From Rhodospirillales bacterium (GTDB lineage Bacteria; Pseudomonadota; Alphaproteobacteria; Rhodospirillales_A; JACZKS01), in the NCBI GenBank assembly GCA_018648445.1, contig JABGRG010000008.1:1-64000 (forward strand): a stretch of DNA of 64,000 nt, read 5' to 3'. The notes under the pieces were generated by a model. The model was not told where the DNA came from, did no database searches, and saw only the letters and a program-made list of their open reading frames with translations. Positions within the stretch are counted from its first letter, which is position 1. The number at the start of each line of letters is the position of its first letter. Made by a program: the position numbers and the translations under genes. Below, in pieces: positions 48,152-56,957 of this stretch.

Positions 48152-48534
48152 ACGGGTTTCGGCCAGGACGGGTCCTTAAACTCTTGGATTTCAACCAAGT
48201 AGCCGTCGGGATCGCGCACGAACAAATGATAGATGTTGAACTTCTCGTAGAGCTGCGGGGTTTTCTCGAATTCCAGATCGAAGCCCAACAGGTGTTCATA
48301 CCACCCGTCCACGTCATCGCTGACCAGGGTCAGGATAACGCCACTCTTATCCTCGGGCGGCGTGCGGTGCGAGCAAATCCCCAGAAATGAATTGGGGGCG
48401 ACCTCGTAAATCCGGCACGCGCCCTGATCCAGAACCAGTTTCAAACCCAGAATGTCGGCGTAAAACGCGCAAGACTTTTCCAGATCATCAACCAGGATGA
48501 AAGATACGAATTGGTCAAAGGGTTTGGGCTTCAT
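48148..48534 (-). CDS. VOC-family (glyoxalase-like) protein
   Basis: The 128-residue protein is a paired beta-alpha-beta-beta-beta fold: FVSFILVDDLEKSCAFYADI at the start and LFVRDPDGYLVEIQEF at the end, the latter holding the usual metal glutamate. ATG at 48534 is preferred over an upstream TTG. It is the last gene of the minus-strand SDR-aldolase group. Members include lyases, epimerases and dioxygenases; no choice can be made. Confidence 0.85.
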   Translation of the reverse strand: MKPKPFDQFVSFILVDDLEKSCAFYADILGLKLVLDQGACRIYEVAPNSFLGICSHRTPPEDKSGVILTLVSDDVDGWYEHLLGFDLEFEKTPQLYEKFNIYHLFVRDPDGYLVEIQEFKDPSWPKPV

Positions 48535-48560
48535 GTCAGATTTTCCGATGGAATTAGTGT

Positions 48561-49463
48561 TCAAGTACGCGCGACGCCGGACTCCTCAGCCAACGCGTCG
48601 GCGATCCGGCCAAGGGCATCGTGATGAACGGGGTCGACCGCGGCGAAAGGTTCGCGACAACGCGCAGACGCAATAATCCCCATGCGATGAAGAATGAATT
48701 TGATTCCCGGGAACACACCGGCCTCCACCAAAAGATCGATAACGGCGTTGCATTGTGACTGAACGCTCAAAGCCTCTTTCACGTTTCCATCGTGCGCAAG
48801 GTCCCAAATTCTTCTGTAGCGCCCCCCCATAATATTGAAGGTACTTCCAATTCCGCCGTGCGCTCCGGACACAATGCCGGCCAGGAATGATTCGTCGTAT
48901 CCGTTCAGCAAGAGTTTCTCAGGAAACAGACGGTGCATCTGTTCCATTTGATACATGTCCAATGATGTTTGTTTCACGCCAATCACGTTCGGGATACTCA
49001 TGAGTTCCGAAAGGTCATTCGTCGAAAACTTGACGCCACTCATCGCTGGAACATTGTAGACGATCAGTGGGACGCCACTCGCGGCATCGACGATTTCTGA
49101 ATAATATTTGACTATGTTTTGCTTGCTTTGCGGATAGTAGACCGGAGGTATCGCCGATACGGCGGCATAGCCTTCTTCCGAACATACTCTCGCGAGTTTC
49201 TTGCTCTCTTTTGTGCTCAGAGCGCCAACATGCCCGATGGTGCGGGTTTTTTCGCGACATTCGGAGGCAACGAAACGAAGAACAGCTTCTCTCTCCTCTG
49301 CGGTTTGCAGGAGGGATTCCCCTGTGGATCCCCCCACGTACACCCCGTCCAGCCCCTGCGATATAACGAAGCGCAGAAGGCTCCCCAAGCTTTCCGTGTC
49401 GATCGCGTCATCGTGGGTGTACGGCGTGGCAAGTGCGGCATAAAGTCCCGACAAATGGGTCAT
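48561..49463 (-). CDS. DHDPS/N-acetylneuraminate lyase family aldolase
   Basis: The 300-residue TIM-barrel Schiff-base aldolase starts MTHLSGLYAALATPYTHDD at 49463; upstream frame has no homology. Landmarks: YVGGSTGESLLQ (GSTGE, neuraminate-lyase style), YNVPAMSG (Tyr near 134) and GVKQTSLD (Schiff-base Lys near 165). The sequence is nearer NanA-type lyases than DapA. It should split a 2-keto-3-deoxy acid into pyruvate and an aldehyde. It is 109 bp downstream of the SDR and 26 bp upstream of the VOC gene. Confidence 0.88.
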   Translation of the reverse strand: MTHLSGLYAALATPYTHDDAIDTESLGSLLRFVISQGLDGVYVGGSTGESLLQTAEEREAVLRFVASECREKTRTIGHVGALSTKESKKLARVCSEEGYAAVSAIPPVYYPQSKQNIVKYYSEIVDAASGVPLIVYNVPAMSGVKFSTNDLSELMSIPNVIGVKQTSLDMYQMEQMHRLFPEKLLLNGYDESFLAGIVSGAHGGIGSTFNIMGGRYRRIWDLAHDGNVKEALSVQSQCNAVIDLLVEAGVFPGIKFILHRMGIIASARCREPFAAVDPVHHDALGRIADALAEESGVART

Positions 49464-49572
49464 CACAACTCTCTTGAGGCGCAGCCTTGGTTTGAAAATA
49501 CACAGCGGACGGGGCCGGGCGACACCGCTCCCGTCCGAAGTCCTGTCGTCAGCCCCGTCGTTAGTCCTGGCG

Positions 49573-50394
49573 TCACCACGCCGACCAGCCGCCGTCGATG
49601 ACGAGGTTCGCACCGGTCATGTAAACCGAGGCATCGCACGCCAGGAAGGCCAGCGCGCCGTTGTATTCATTGGGCTGGGCCATGCGACCGATCGGCATGC
49701 GGGCACAGTAGTTCTGCTGAAACTCCTTGTCCTGATCCTCACGGAAGACGCCTGACGGGCTCAGGACGTTCACCCGCACCCCTTTTTTGCCCCAATAGGT
49801 CGCGAGATAACGCGTCAAATTGTAGAGCCCCGACTTCGAGGCGCTATAGGCGACGGGTTTTGTGAAACCCTGACCGGTTTTTTCGAGCTTATAGGCGTAA
49901 ATGTCCTGAATCGGCGAAAGCATACCGTAGATCGAACCGACATTGATGATTGAGCCCCTTCCGCTTTTCGCCATCGCCCCGCCGACGATCTGGCAGCACA
50001 GGAAAGTGCCGGTCAGATTAACGTCGATGACTTCACGCCAGACGGCTTCGGGAAACTCCTCGAACGGTCCGCTGACCTCGGGCGGTGCGCTCGGTTGGGT
50101 GTCGATGCCGGCATTGTTCACCAGAACGTGTGGCACACCCCAGACGCCCTTGGTCTTTTCGAACGCATCGATGATCGCTTCCTTGTTCGCGATGTCGACG
50201 CTGAACGCGCGCACTCGTTCGGCCGCGTCGCCGAACGCTTCGGCCAATTGAGCATCGGTAACCTGCTTTCGTCCCCAGATGACGACCTTCGCCCCGCGGG
50301 CAAGCAATTCCTTGCTGAACTCCTTGCCGATTTGGCCAAAACCACCGGTAATGATCGCGACCCTGTCGTCCAATGAAAACAATTCGTCTGGCAT
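49573..50394 (-). CDS. SDR oxidoreductase (PtmA-like), probable sugar-acid dehydrogenase
   Basis: The 273-residue short-chain dehydrogenase starts MPDELFSLDDRVAIITGGFG behind AGGAG. Cofactor motif GGFGQIGKE, NNAG, catalytic Tyr/Lys in PVAYSASKSGLYNLTRYLA and C-terminal MTGANLVIDGGWSAW are intact. The insertion ending KLEKTGQGF before the catalytic Tyr is characteristic of the PtmA-like group. With the adjacent aldolase it could oxidise or reduce a keto-deoxy sugar acid (inference). It is divergent from the second IclR gene. Confidence 0.87.
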   Translation of the reverse strand: MPDELFSLDDRVAIITGGFGQIGKEFSKELLARGAKVVIWGRKQVTDAQLAEAFGDAAERVRAFSVDIANKEAIIDAFEKTKGVWGVPHVLVNNAGIDTQPSAPPEVSGPFEEFPEAVWREVIDVNLTGTFLCCQIVGGAMAKSGRGSIINVGSIYGMLSPIQDIYAYKLEKTGQGFTKPVAYSASKSGLYNLTRYLATYWGKKGVRVNVLSPSGVFREDQDKEFQQNYCARMPIGRMAQPNEYNGALAFLACDASVYMTGANLVIDGGWSAW

Positions 50395-50589
50395 TCTTGT
50401 CTCCTGAAAAAAATTTGTAGTTGGGCTCATGACAGAAACGCGATCGCGTCCCCCGCCACCTTCGCCAACGCCTGCGAGACGAACGCTTTTGTCCGTCGTC
50501 AAAAAAAAGGGGGCAACTGCGCCTGTTTGGTAACGGAGGGTGTGGCTCCTCGTGGTTTGATGTTATGCCACCTACTACAACAAATGGCA

Positions 50590-50690
50590 CAATAATGAAT
50601 ATTGCGTTGTGATAGTAAACAATTCTTTGACTCCCGTCGATCCCTATGATACCAAAAAATCAATAATGAAACACCTGTTACAATAATGAA
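50590..50690. promoter_or_regulatory. Three CAATAATGAA repeats between SDR and IclR genes
   Basis: Three exact copies of CAATAATGAA lie at 50590-50599, 50661-50670 and 50681-50690. The last two are 20 bp apart, two helical turns. The first sits in a longer inverted repeat CAATA ATGAA TATTG. Such phased iteration fits a regulator array, most likely for the IclR protein (inference). Confidence 0.6.
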
Positions 50691-50699
50691 TGTACGGGG

Positions 50700-51506
50700 A
50701 TGGGTGAGGAAACAAACCAGCGCTATGTGATCAATTCGATCATGCGGGCCAGCACGATCCTGCAATGCCTGGCGCGCGAAGACGCGGGCATGAAGGTCGG
50801 CGAGATCGCCAAACGCCTGGACCTCGACCGCACCACCGTTTTCCGTCTGATCGTAACGCTGGAAGAATGCGGTTACGTCGAAAAAATCCTTAATACCAAG
50901 GAATACAAGCTGGGTGTCGGCATTTTCGAGGTCGGCAGCGCCTATATCCGCTCGACCGACCTTCATTCGGCGGCGAGGCCCATGATGATCGGGTTGTCGC
51001 GCCGGGTGCGCGAGGCCGTTCACTGGGCCATCCTGTCCGGGGAAAAAGCCGTTTGCATTGACAAGATCGACAGCCCGCGCGGCCTTGGCACGACGTCCAA
51101 GATCGGGCGCGCGGCATCGCTCAATGCGGGCAGCGTCGGCAAGGTTTTGCTGGCCTTCCAACCCGATGGTGTGCGCGATCACCTTTTGGCGACAATGGAT
51201 TTCCCGCGCCTGACGGAACAAACCATCACAACGCCCGAGCACATGCGCGAGGTGACGGACGAAATCCGCCGCGCTGGCTACTGCATCAGCCTGGGCGAAG
51301 GCGATTCTGACATGGCCTGTATCGCCGCTCCCATTTTCGATCACACGGGGCAAATGGTCGCCGGTATCAGCGTCGGCGGTCCCATCCATCGTTTTACCGA
51401 CACAGAATCGGCAAATTTCATTCGCGAAGAGCTTTTGAAAGTGGCCCACCAGATTTCCGAAATCATGGGATGCCGGGAAGTTCCGGCGTTCGAGAACGCT
51501 GCGTAA
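50700..51506 (+). CDS. IclR-family transcriptional regulator (copy 2)
   Basis: The 268-residue protein has HTH GMKVGEIAKRLDLDRTTVFR and the effector domain VHWAILSGEKAVCIDKIDSP, closely matching the first IclR copy. It begins 10 bp after the last CAATAATGAA element, so it probably binds its own promoter and that of the divergent SDR. The FAH-family gene follows after 32 bp and may be co-transcribed. Confidence 0.93.
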   Translation: MGEETNQRYVINSIMRASTILQCLAREDAGMKVGEIAKRLDLDRTTVFRLIVTLEECGYVEKILNTKEYKLGVGIFEVGSAYIRSTDLHSAARPMMIGLSRRVREAVHWAILSGEKAVCIDKIDSPRGLGTTSKIGRAASLNAGSVGKVLLAFQPDGVRDHLLATMDFPRLTEQTITTPEHMREVTDEIRRAGYCISLGEGDSDMACIAAPIFDHTGQMVAGISVGGPIHRFTDTESANFIREELLKVAHQISEIMGCREVPAFENAA

Positions 51507-51538
51507 ACGAACGAGAAAAAACTTTCCAGGGGAAGACA

Positions 51539-52495
51539 ATGAAGATCGGCAGTTTTGAAAAAAGTGGTAAATCCCGCGTCTGCGCATTCGAAGACGATTT
51601 CGCCATCGACTTGAACGCTGCCTATGTGGGCCTGCTTGCCGCCAAGGGTACAACGAAGCCCCGGGCGCGGGCCGAAACCGAACTGCCCGCCGAAGCCCTG
51701 GCTTTTATTGACGGCGGGCGCGGCTATCTGGATTCCGCCAACCGGGCGCTGGATTACGCCCGGTCCATCGGCTTCGAAACCGCCGAATTTGCCCAGCCGG
51801 TTTCCGACATCAAGTTCGTGGCCCCGCATCAGCCGCGGAAGATCGTCTGCACCGGAACCAACTACGAGGATTACCGCAAACTGATCGGCATCGAATACGC
51901 GCCGGTTCCGTTAATCTTCATGAAATCGCCGACCTGCGTCACCGGCCACGAGCAGCCCGTCGTGCTGCCCAACGGCTACGGTATCTTCTATCACGAATGG
52001 GAATTTTCCTGCGTCATCTCGAAAGCGTGCCGGAACCTCAAACCCGAAGAAGTGAACGACCACATCTTCGGCTACACCATTTTCAACGACATCACCGGGC
52101 GTTCGCTGGAAGCCACCAACCGCGAGCTTCAGCCGCTCGGCAAAAACATGGACACCTTCGCGCCGTTCGGCCCGTGGATCGTAACGCCCGACGAAATGCC
52201 GGACGACCTTTACAATCTGCGAACGCTGCGGCGGCGCAACGGCAAAATCGAATGTGATTCCAACACATCGAACATGCGATTGGGATTCGAGGAAATTATC
52301 TCGTACTGCACCAACTTTTTCACGCTTCTTCCCGGCGACATCGTAACGACTGCGACGCCACCGGCGGGGGCGTTTTACCCAGGCGACGTCATTGAAGCCG
52401 AAATCGAGGGCATCGGGGTGCTTCGCAACCCGGTCGAGGGTGTTGATGTTGATCTCACCTACGCCCGCGACCTAGACGTCAAGGACATCGTCTGA
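51539..52495 (+). CDS. Fumarylacetoacetate hydrolase-family protein
   Basis: The 318-residue protein starts at 51539 behind AGGGGAAGA. FAH domain: IVCTGTNYEDYRKLIG, IFMKSPTCVTGHEQPVVLP, metal ligands in HEWEFSCVIS and GYTIFNDITGRSLEA, then TATPPAGAFYPGD. Relatives hydrolyse C-C bonds of diketo acids, or isomerise or decarboxylate them; in L-rhamnose and L-fucose routes an FAH enzyme splits a 2,4-diketo-3-deoxy acid. It lies in the same regulated block as the SDR and TTT transporter. Confidence 0.88.
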   Translation: MKIGSFEKSGKSRVCAFEDDFAIDLNAAYVGLLAAKGTTKPRARAETELPAEALAFIDGGRGYLDSANRALDYARSIGFETAEFAQPVSDIKFVAPHQPRKIVCTGTNYEDYRKLIGIEYAPVPLIFMKSPTCVTGHEQPVVLPNGYGIFYHEWEFSCVISKACRNLKPEEVNDHIFGYTIFNDITGRSLEATNRELQPLGKNMDTFAPFGPWIVTPDEMPDDLYNLRTLRRRNGKIECDSNTSNMRLGFEEIISYCTNFFTLLPGDIVTTATPPAGAFYPGDVIEAEIEGIGVLRNPVEGVDVDLTYARDLDVKDIV

Positions 52496-52578
52496 CAATA
52501 ATAAGAAGAAACGAAAAAAAACTATCGCCATTTTTCTGACCAGCGTTTTTGACTGGTTTAACTGTGGAGGAACTTCGG

Positions 52579-53552
52579 ATGTTTAAGAAAGCACTGCTGA
52601 CGACCGCTGCCGCCGTGATGGCGGTTGGCATTTCCGCATCGGGCGCCATGGCCGGCTTCCCGGAAAAAGACATTACCCTTATCGTTCCGTGGTCGCCGGG
52701 CGGCGGCACCGATACCTTCTCGCGCATTCTGGTCAAGAACGCGAAGAAATACATGGGCGTCAACATCAACGTGAAAAACAAGCCCGGCGGCATGGGCTCC
52801 ATCGGCATGGGTTCCGTTGCCAAGGCCGCCCCGACGGCTACACCATCGGCACCATCACCTTCAACCTGAGCGGCTACAAGAACCAGGGCCTGGCTCCGCT
52901 CAGCTATCGCGACTTCGAACTGATCAGCCTTATCAACCGTAGCGCCGGTTCGGTTTCGGTTCGCGCCGACAGCGAATTCAAAACCCTCAAAGACGTCGTC
53001 GAATATGCCAAGAAAAACCCTGGCGTCGTGACCGCCGGTCACTCGGGCGCTGGCGGTGCGTGGCACCTTGGTCTGGCCTCCCTCGGCGTCAATGCCGATG
53101 CCAAATTCAACTTCGTGCCCTTTGATGGCGCGGCACCGACCCGCGTCTCAATGCTTGGCGGCCACGTTGCCCTTGCCACCACCGGCATCGACGAAATGAT
53201 CGAGTTTTACAAAGACAAACAGGTCCGCATCCTGGCCATCAACAATCTCGAACGCCACGAGCTGTTCCCGGATGTTCCGACGGTTGCCGAAGCCGGCTAT
53301 CCGATCAAGCAGCCGATCATGGACTGGCGTGGTCTTGGTGCGCCCAAGGGCACTCCGGCCGACCGCATGAAAATCCTCGTCGACGGCCTGCGCAAGTGCT
53401 TCAACGATCCCGAATTCCAAAAAGCGGCGATCGCCAAAGGCTTCTTGTTGACCTGGAAAGAACCGGCTGAATTCAAGACCTTCCTGGCCGGTATGGAAGA
53501 CACCCTTGGGGAAGCTCTTAAGGCTGTTGGTCTGTACAAGCCCGTTCAATAG
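52579..53552 (+). pseudogene. TTT transporter solute-binding protein, frameshifted
   Basis: The reading frame from 52579 (SD GGAGG, signal LLTTAAAVMAVGISASGAMA) encodes a TctC-type start (ITLIVPWSPGGGTDTFSRIL) but loses homology at about 52829-52832. The family continues in another frame (DGYTIGTITFNLSG, then AGHSGAGGAWHLGLASLG) to the stop at 53552. One missing C in a run of C (CCCC where five would restore the frame) explains it. It may be a real mutation or a sequencing error; the neighbouring TctB and TctA genes are intact. When whole it would bind a carboxylate in the periplasm. Confidence 0.88.
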
Positions 53553-53579
53553 TATCCTTCTTGTGTAAGGATTGTTAAA

Positions 53580-53613
53580 GGGAGCGGCGCGTCGCCGTCG
53601 CTCCCGCCTTTTT
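53580..53613 (+). terminator. Attenuator-like hairpin between binding protein and TctB genes
   Basis: GGGAGCG (53580-53586) pairs with CGCTCCC (53599-53605), followed shortly by five T. It would let part of the transcripts stop after the binding-protein gene, giving an excess of that protein over the membrane subunits. Confidence 0.65.
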
Positions 53614-53634
53614 GGATGTCGGGGGATAGAAACC

Positions 53635-54108
53635 GTGAAACGGTCGGACATCGTCGTCGGTATTTTTCTTATTTTTGCCTGTGTTCTCGTATATCTGGAA
53701 GCAGGCACCTACGAGGATCAAGGGGTCCAGCAGACTTTCTTTGGGCCGCAATTCTTTCCGCAGATACTCACCGTTCTCCTTATTGGTTGCTGCGGGCTTC
53801 TCATTTTCCACGCCTACCGGGGCAAGGCGCTTCGCAAGGCGGAAAGCATCAACCCACAGGGTTTCGTGCGGCTGATCGTCTCCATCGTCATCGCCATTGT
53901 TTACTGGGTGTCGGTCGACTTTTTCGGTTTTGCCCTGGCCACGCCGTTTTTCCTGTTTGTATTGATGACACAGCTAGGCGCACGCGGATGGAAGGCGCGG
54001 CTGGGTGTCTCAGTCATAACACCGATTTTCATCTGGTGGATATTCAATGAAATTCTCGTCGTCTCCCTACCCGAGGGCGAGTTGATGTACATGATATTCG
54101 GGGAATAG
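53635..54108 (+). CDS. tctB: TTT transporter small membrane subunit (TctB)
   Basis: The 157-residue protein starts at GTG 53635 behind GGGGGAT. It has four hydrophobic segments (VVGIFLIFACVLVYLEAG; ILTVLLIGCCGLLIF; RLIVSIVIAIVYWVSV; LATPFFLFVLM) with a charged loop, the TctB layout. Its stop is 11 bp before tctA. Confidence 0.9.
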   Translation: MKRSDIVVGIFLIFACVLVYLEAGTYEDQGVQQTFFGPQFFPQILTVLLIGCCGLLIFHAYRGKALRKAESINPQGFVRLIVSIVIAIVYWVSVDFFGFALATPFFLFVLMTQLGARGWKARLGVSVITPIFIWWIFNEILVVSLPEGELMYMIFGE

Positions 54109-54118
54109 GAGACGGGTC

Positions 54119-55648
54119 ATGGCTTTTGATTTTACAATATTTTCAGATGCGTGGCTGACCATTCTCAGCAATCCAATCCTGATCGTTTGGATCTTCGTCG
54201 GTGTTACGTCGGGCATCATTATGGGCTGCCTGCCCGGACTGACCGCGACCACCGGCTGCGCACTGCTTATTCCGTTTACCTTCGGCCGCCCGCCGCTGGA
54301 AGGCCTGTTGATGCTGATGGGTGTGTTCGTCGGCGGTATTTACGGCGGCTCGATCAGCGGAATTTTAATTCGAACGCCGGGAACACCATCGGCGGCGGCG
54401 ACGTTACTGGACGGTTTCCCGCTGGCCCAAAAAGGCTTGGGCGGCAGGGCCATTGGCATGTCCACGGTGGCATCCTTCGTCGGCGGCACAGTAGGTGCCC
54501 TGATTATGACATTCATGTCGCCGACCATCGCCGAGGTTGGCCTCAAGTTCGGCCCGGCGGAATTTTTCGCCCTTGCCCTGTTCGGCATGAGCATGATTAT
54601 CGCCGTTTCGGGCGTCTCGCTGTTGAAAGGTGTCATATCCGCACTGGTTGGACTGTTGGTCACGACCATCGGCTTTGATCCGCTGTCCGGTCTGCCGCGT
54701 TTTACCTTCGGACAAATGTATCTGCTGGACGGGTTGAGCTTTATTCCCGTGCTGATCGGTTTGTTCGGTATCGCCCAGGTTTTCCGCAACATCGAAAAGA
54801 TGGGCATCGGCCAACGGATCAAGACGGACCTGACAAAGATTTTGCCGCAATTCAGGGAAATCTGGGCGGTCAAGGTCACCATGCTCAAATCTGCGGTAAT
54901 GGGAACCTTCATCGGCTCGATCCCCGGCACCGGCTGTGATATCGCCGCCTTTGCTTCCTACGCTGAAGCCAAGCGATCATCCAAACACCCGGAAAAATTC
55001 GGAACCGGTGTTCTGGAAGGTGTGGCCGCACCCGAAGCGGGCAACAACGCGGCGGTCGGCGGCGCGATGATCCCGATGTTAACATTGGGTATTCCCGGCG
55101 ACGCCTTTACGGCGGTTATGCTGGGTGCGTTGACCATTCATAACTTCCAGCCCGGCCCCATTTTCTTCCGCGAAAATCTGGATGTCGTTTATCCCATGTT
55201 CGCCGGCCTGATTTTGGCCCAGGCGGTGTTGCTGTTCGTCGGCCTATTGGGGGCTCGCTTTTTTGCCCGGCTGGTCAGCCTTGACCCGAGAATGTTCACA
55301 GCGGTGATCTTCCTGCTGTGCATCATCGGCTCCTACGCCATGCAATTCAGCAGCACGGACGTATTCGTCACACTGGGTGTCGGACTGATCGCCTACTTCA
55401 TGGATTATTTAAGGTTCCCGGTGTCGCCCATCCTGCTGGCCTTGATTCTGGGTCCGCTGGGCGAACAGAATTTGCGCCGCGCATTGCAGATTTCGCACGG
55501 CGATTTCACAACCTTCATCAACCCCATGGAACACCCGATTTCGCTGGCGTTTATATTGATCGCCATCGCCGCTCTGGCGTCCATGTATTTCCGGCTTCGC
55601 AAATCGCGGCTTGAAGAACTGAGCCGCGAAATTGAATCCGCCGAATGA
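54119..55648 (+). CDS. tctA: TTT transporter large membrane subunit (TctA)
   Basis: The 509-residue protein has about 12 membrane helices and the conserved TctA motifs MGCLPGLTATTGCALLIPFT, GGIYGGSISGILIRTPGTPS and the second-half GSIPGTGCDIAAFASYAEAK. It carries a carboxylic acid or sugar-acid using the membrane gradient and the frameshifted binding protein. The substrate should be the acid degraded by the neighbouring enzymes. Confidence 0.95.
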   Translation: MAFDFTIFSDAWLTILSNPILIVWIFVGVTSGIIMGCLPGLTATTGCALLIPFTFGRPPLEGLLMLMGVFVGGIYGGSISGILIRTPGTPSAAATLLDGFPLAQKGLGGRAIGMSTVASFVGGTVGALIMTFMSPTIAEVGLKFGPAEFFALALFGMSMIIAVSGVSLLKGVISALVGLLVTTIGFDPLSGLPRFTFGQMYLLDGLSFIPVLIGLFGIAQVFRNIEKMGIGQRIKTDLTKILPQFREIWAVKVTMLKSAVMGTFIGSIPGTGCDIAAFASYAEAKRSSKHPEKFGTGVLEGVAAPEAGNNAAVGGAMIPMLTLGIPGDAFTAVMLGALTIHNFQPGPIFFRENLDVVYPMFAGLILAQAVLLFVGLLGARFFARLVSLDPRMFTAVIFLLCIIGSYAMQFSSTDVFVTLGVGLIAYFMDYLRFPVSPILLALILGPLGEQNLRRALQISHGDFTTFINPMEHPISLAFILIAIAALASMYFRLRKSRLEELSREIESAE

Positions 55649-55663
55649 ACTGAGGAAACGAAC

Positions 55664-56854
55664 ATGAAACCCTTCGAATGGAGCCTGCCGACCAAAATGG
55701 TTTACGGCGCGGGCGAGATCAAACGCCTGGGCGAGGAAGCGAAAGCCTTTGGAAAGAAGGCATTTTTCGTCACCTTCGAACCGGTCGAAGCCGCCGCCTT
55801 TATTCGCGAGAGCGCGCTGGCATCGCTGGCCGAAGCCGGCGTCGAAACGGTCATTTACGATAAGATTGAACCCAATCCCAGCGTCAAAACCATCGACGAA
55901 GGGGTGCGCCAATTCAAGGAATGCGGCGCGGACGTGGTTGTCGCCGTGGGTGGCGGCAGCGCCATCGATGCGGCCAAGTACATCGCCAGCGTGGCCGAAA
56001 GCGGCGGCTCGTCGTGGGATTACGTGGTTCTCGCGTCCCACACGCCCCGCGAATACACCGGCGCCTATCCGGTGATTGCCGTGCCGACGGTTTCGGCTGC
56101 CGGATCCGAGGTCAACGCCGGTGGCGTCATCACCAACACCGATCTGAAATTGAAAAGTTTCAGCCGGTCGCCCTACCGTATTCCCAAGGTCGCCATTATC
56201 GATCCCGAATTGATCACCTCTTTGCCCGTGTCGGTCACGGGTGACGGCGGCGTCGATATCTTCTGCCATCTGATCGAACACTACCTGTCGACCCCGGAAG
56301 TGTCCGAAATCGCCGACCGCTTCACCGAGGCCATGATCCTGACGCTCATGGAATACCTGCCGCGCGCGCTGGAAGACGGCAACGATCTGGAAGCGCGCGG
56401 ACAGGTCGCGCTGTGTTCCGCCTTCGGCTGGTCGGGCATTCAGGCTTTGGGCCGGTTGGGAAGCATTCCCATCCACTTCATCGAGCATCAGCTAAGTGCC
56501 CACTACGTACTGAGCCATGGCCGTGGCATGACCATCTTGCTGCCCGCCTATCTGGATTATTTCGCGGATGCGCTTCCGGCCCGCTGGTCCAAGCTGGCGC
56601 GGCGCTGCTTTGGCGTGACCGAAACCGACGACGCGGTCGCGGCCAAAGCGCTTAGCGGCGAAGTCGTCAAATGGCTGCAAAGCATGGACGTTCACCGCAC
56701 CCTGGCCGACGAAGGCATCGGCGATGAAAAGTTCGAGCAGATGCTCGATGATATTTTCGAGATGTATGGGACGCCGGAAAACAAAATCCCCGGCGCCCGC
56801 CCCATGACCCGGGCCGACATCAAACAGGTATTCGTCGGTTCGCTCGGCGCTTGA
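55664..56854 (+). CDS. Iron-containing alcohol dehydrogenase
   Basis: The 396-residue protein has the group III fold: GGGSAIDAAKYIAS, AVPTVSAAGSEVNAGGVIT, DGGVDIFCHLIEH (Asp and first His metal ligands) and HQLSAHYVLSHGRGM (two further His). NAD(P)-dependent members reduce short aldehydes or ketones. Following the TTT genes by 15 bp, it may recycle an aldehyde from the aldolase (inference). Ends at a strong terminator. Confidence 0.92.
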   Translation: MKPFEWSLPTKMVYGAGEIKRLGEEAKAFGKKAFFVTFEPVEAAAFIRESALASLAEAGVETVIYDKIEPNPSVKTIDEGVRQFKECGADVVVAVGGGSAIDAAKYIASVAESGGSSWDYVVLASHTPREYTGAYPVIAVPTVSAAGSEVNAGGVITNTDLKLKSFSRSPYRIPKVAIIDPELITSLPVSVTGDGGVDIFCHLIEHYLSTPEVSEIADRFTEAMILTLMEYLPRALEDGNDLEARGQVALCSAFGWSGIQALGRLGSIPIHFIEHQLSAHYVLSHGRGMTILLPAYLDYFADALPARWSKLARRCFGVTETDDAVAAKALSGEVVKWLQSMDVHRTLADEGIGDEKFEQMLDDIFEMYGTPENKIPGARPMTRADIKQVFVGSLGA

Positions 56855-56915
56855 GAGTTTCCGGAAATTAGAAGAATAAGAACCAATAAAACGAAAAACG
56901 AAATTCCGGAAAATA

Positions 56916-56949
56916 GGGGGATCGGGAAATCCGGTCCCCCGTTTTTTTT
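56916..56949. terminator. Terminator between alcohol dehydrogenase and dgoD
   Basis: GGGGG-AT-CGG / CCG-GT-CCCCC with a GAAAT loop is followed by nine T. The AT-rich flank on the other side could let it serve dgoD as well, whose stop is 9 bp away. Confidence 0.85.
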
Positions 56950-56957
56950 TCAAACGC

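Noticed and set aside
52579..52869. Programmed frameshift in the TTT binding-protein gene
   Set aside because: There is no slippery heptamer or following pseudoknot pattern that I can see, and known TctC genes have none; a one-base loss is simpler.
55409..56488. 359-codon minus-strand open frame opposite the alcohol dehydrogenase
   Set aside because: Shadow frame; the plus-strand protein has intact metal ligands.
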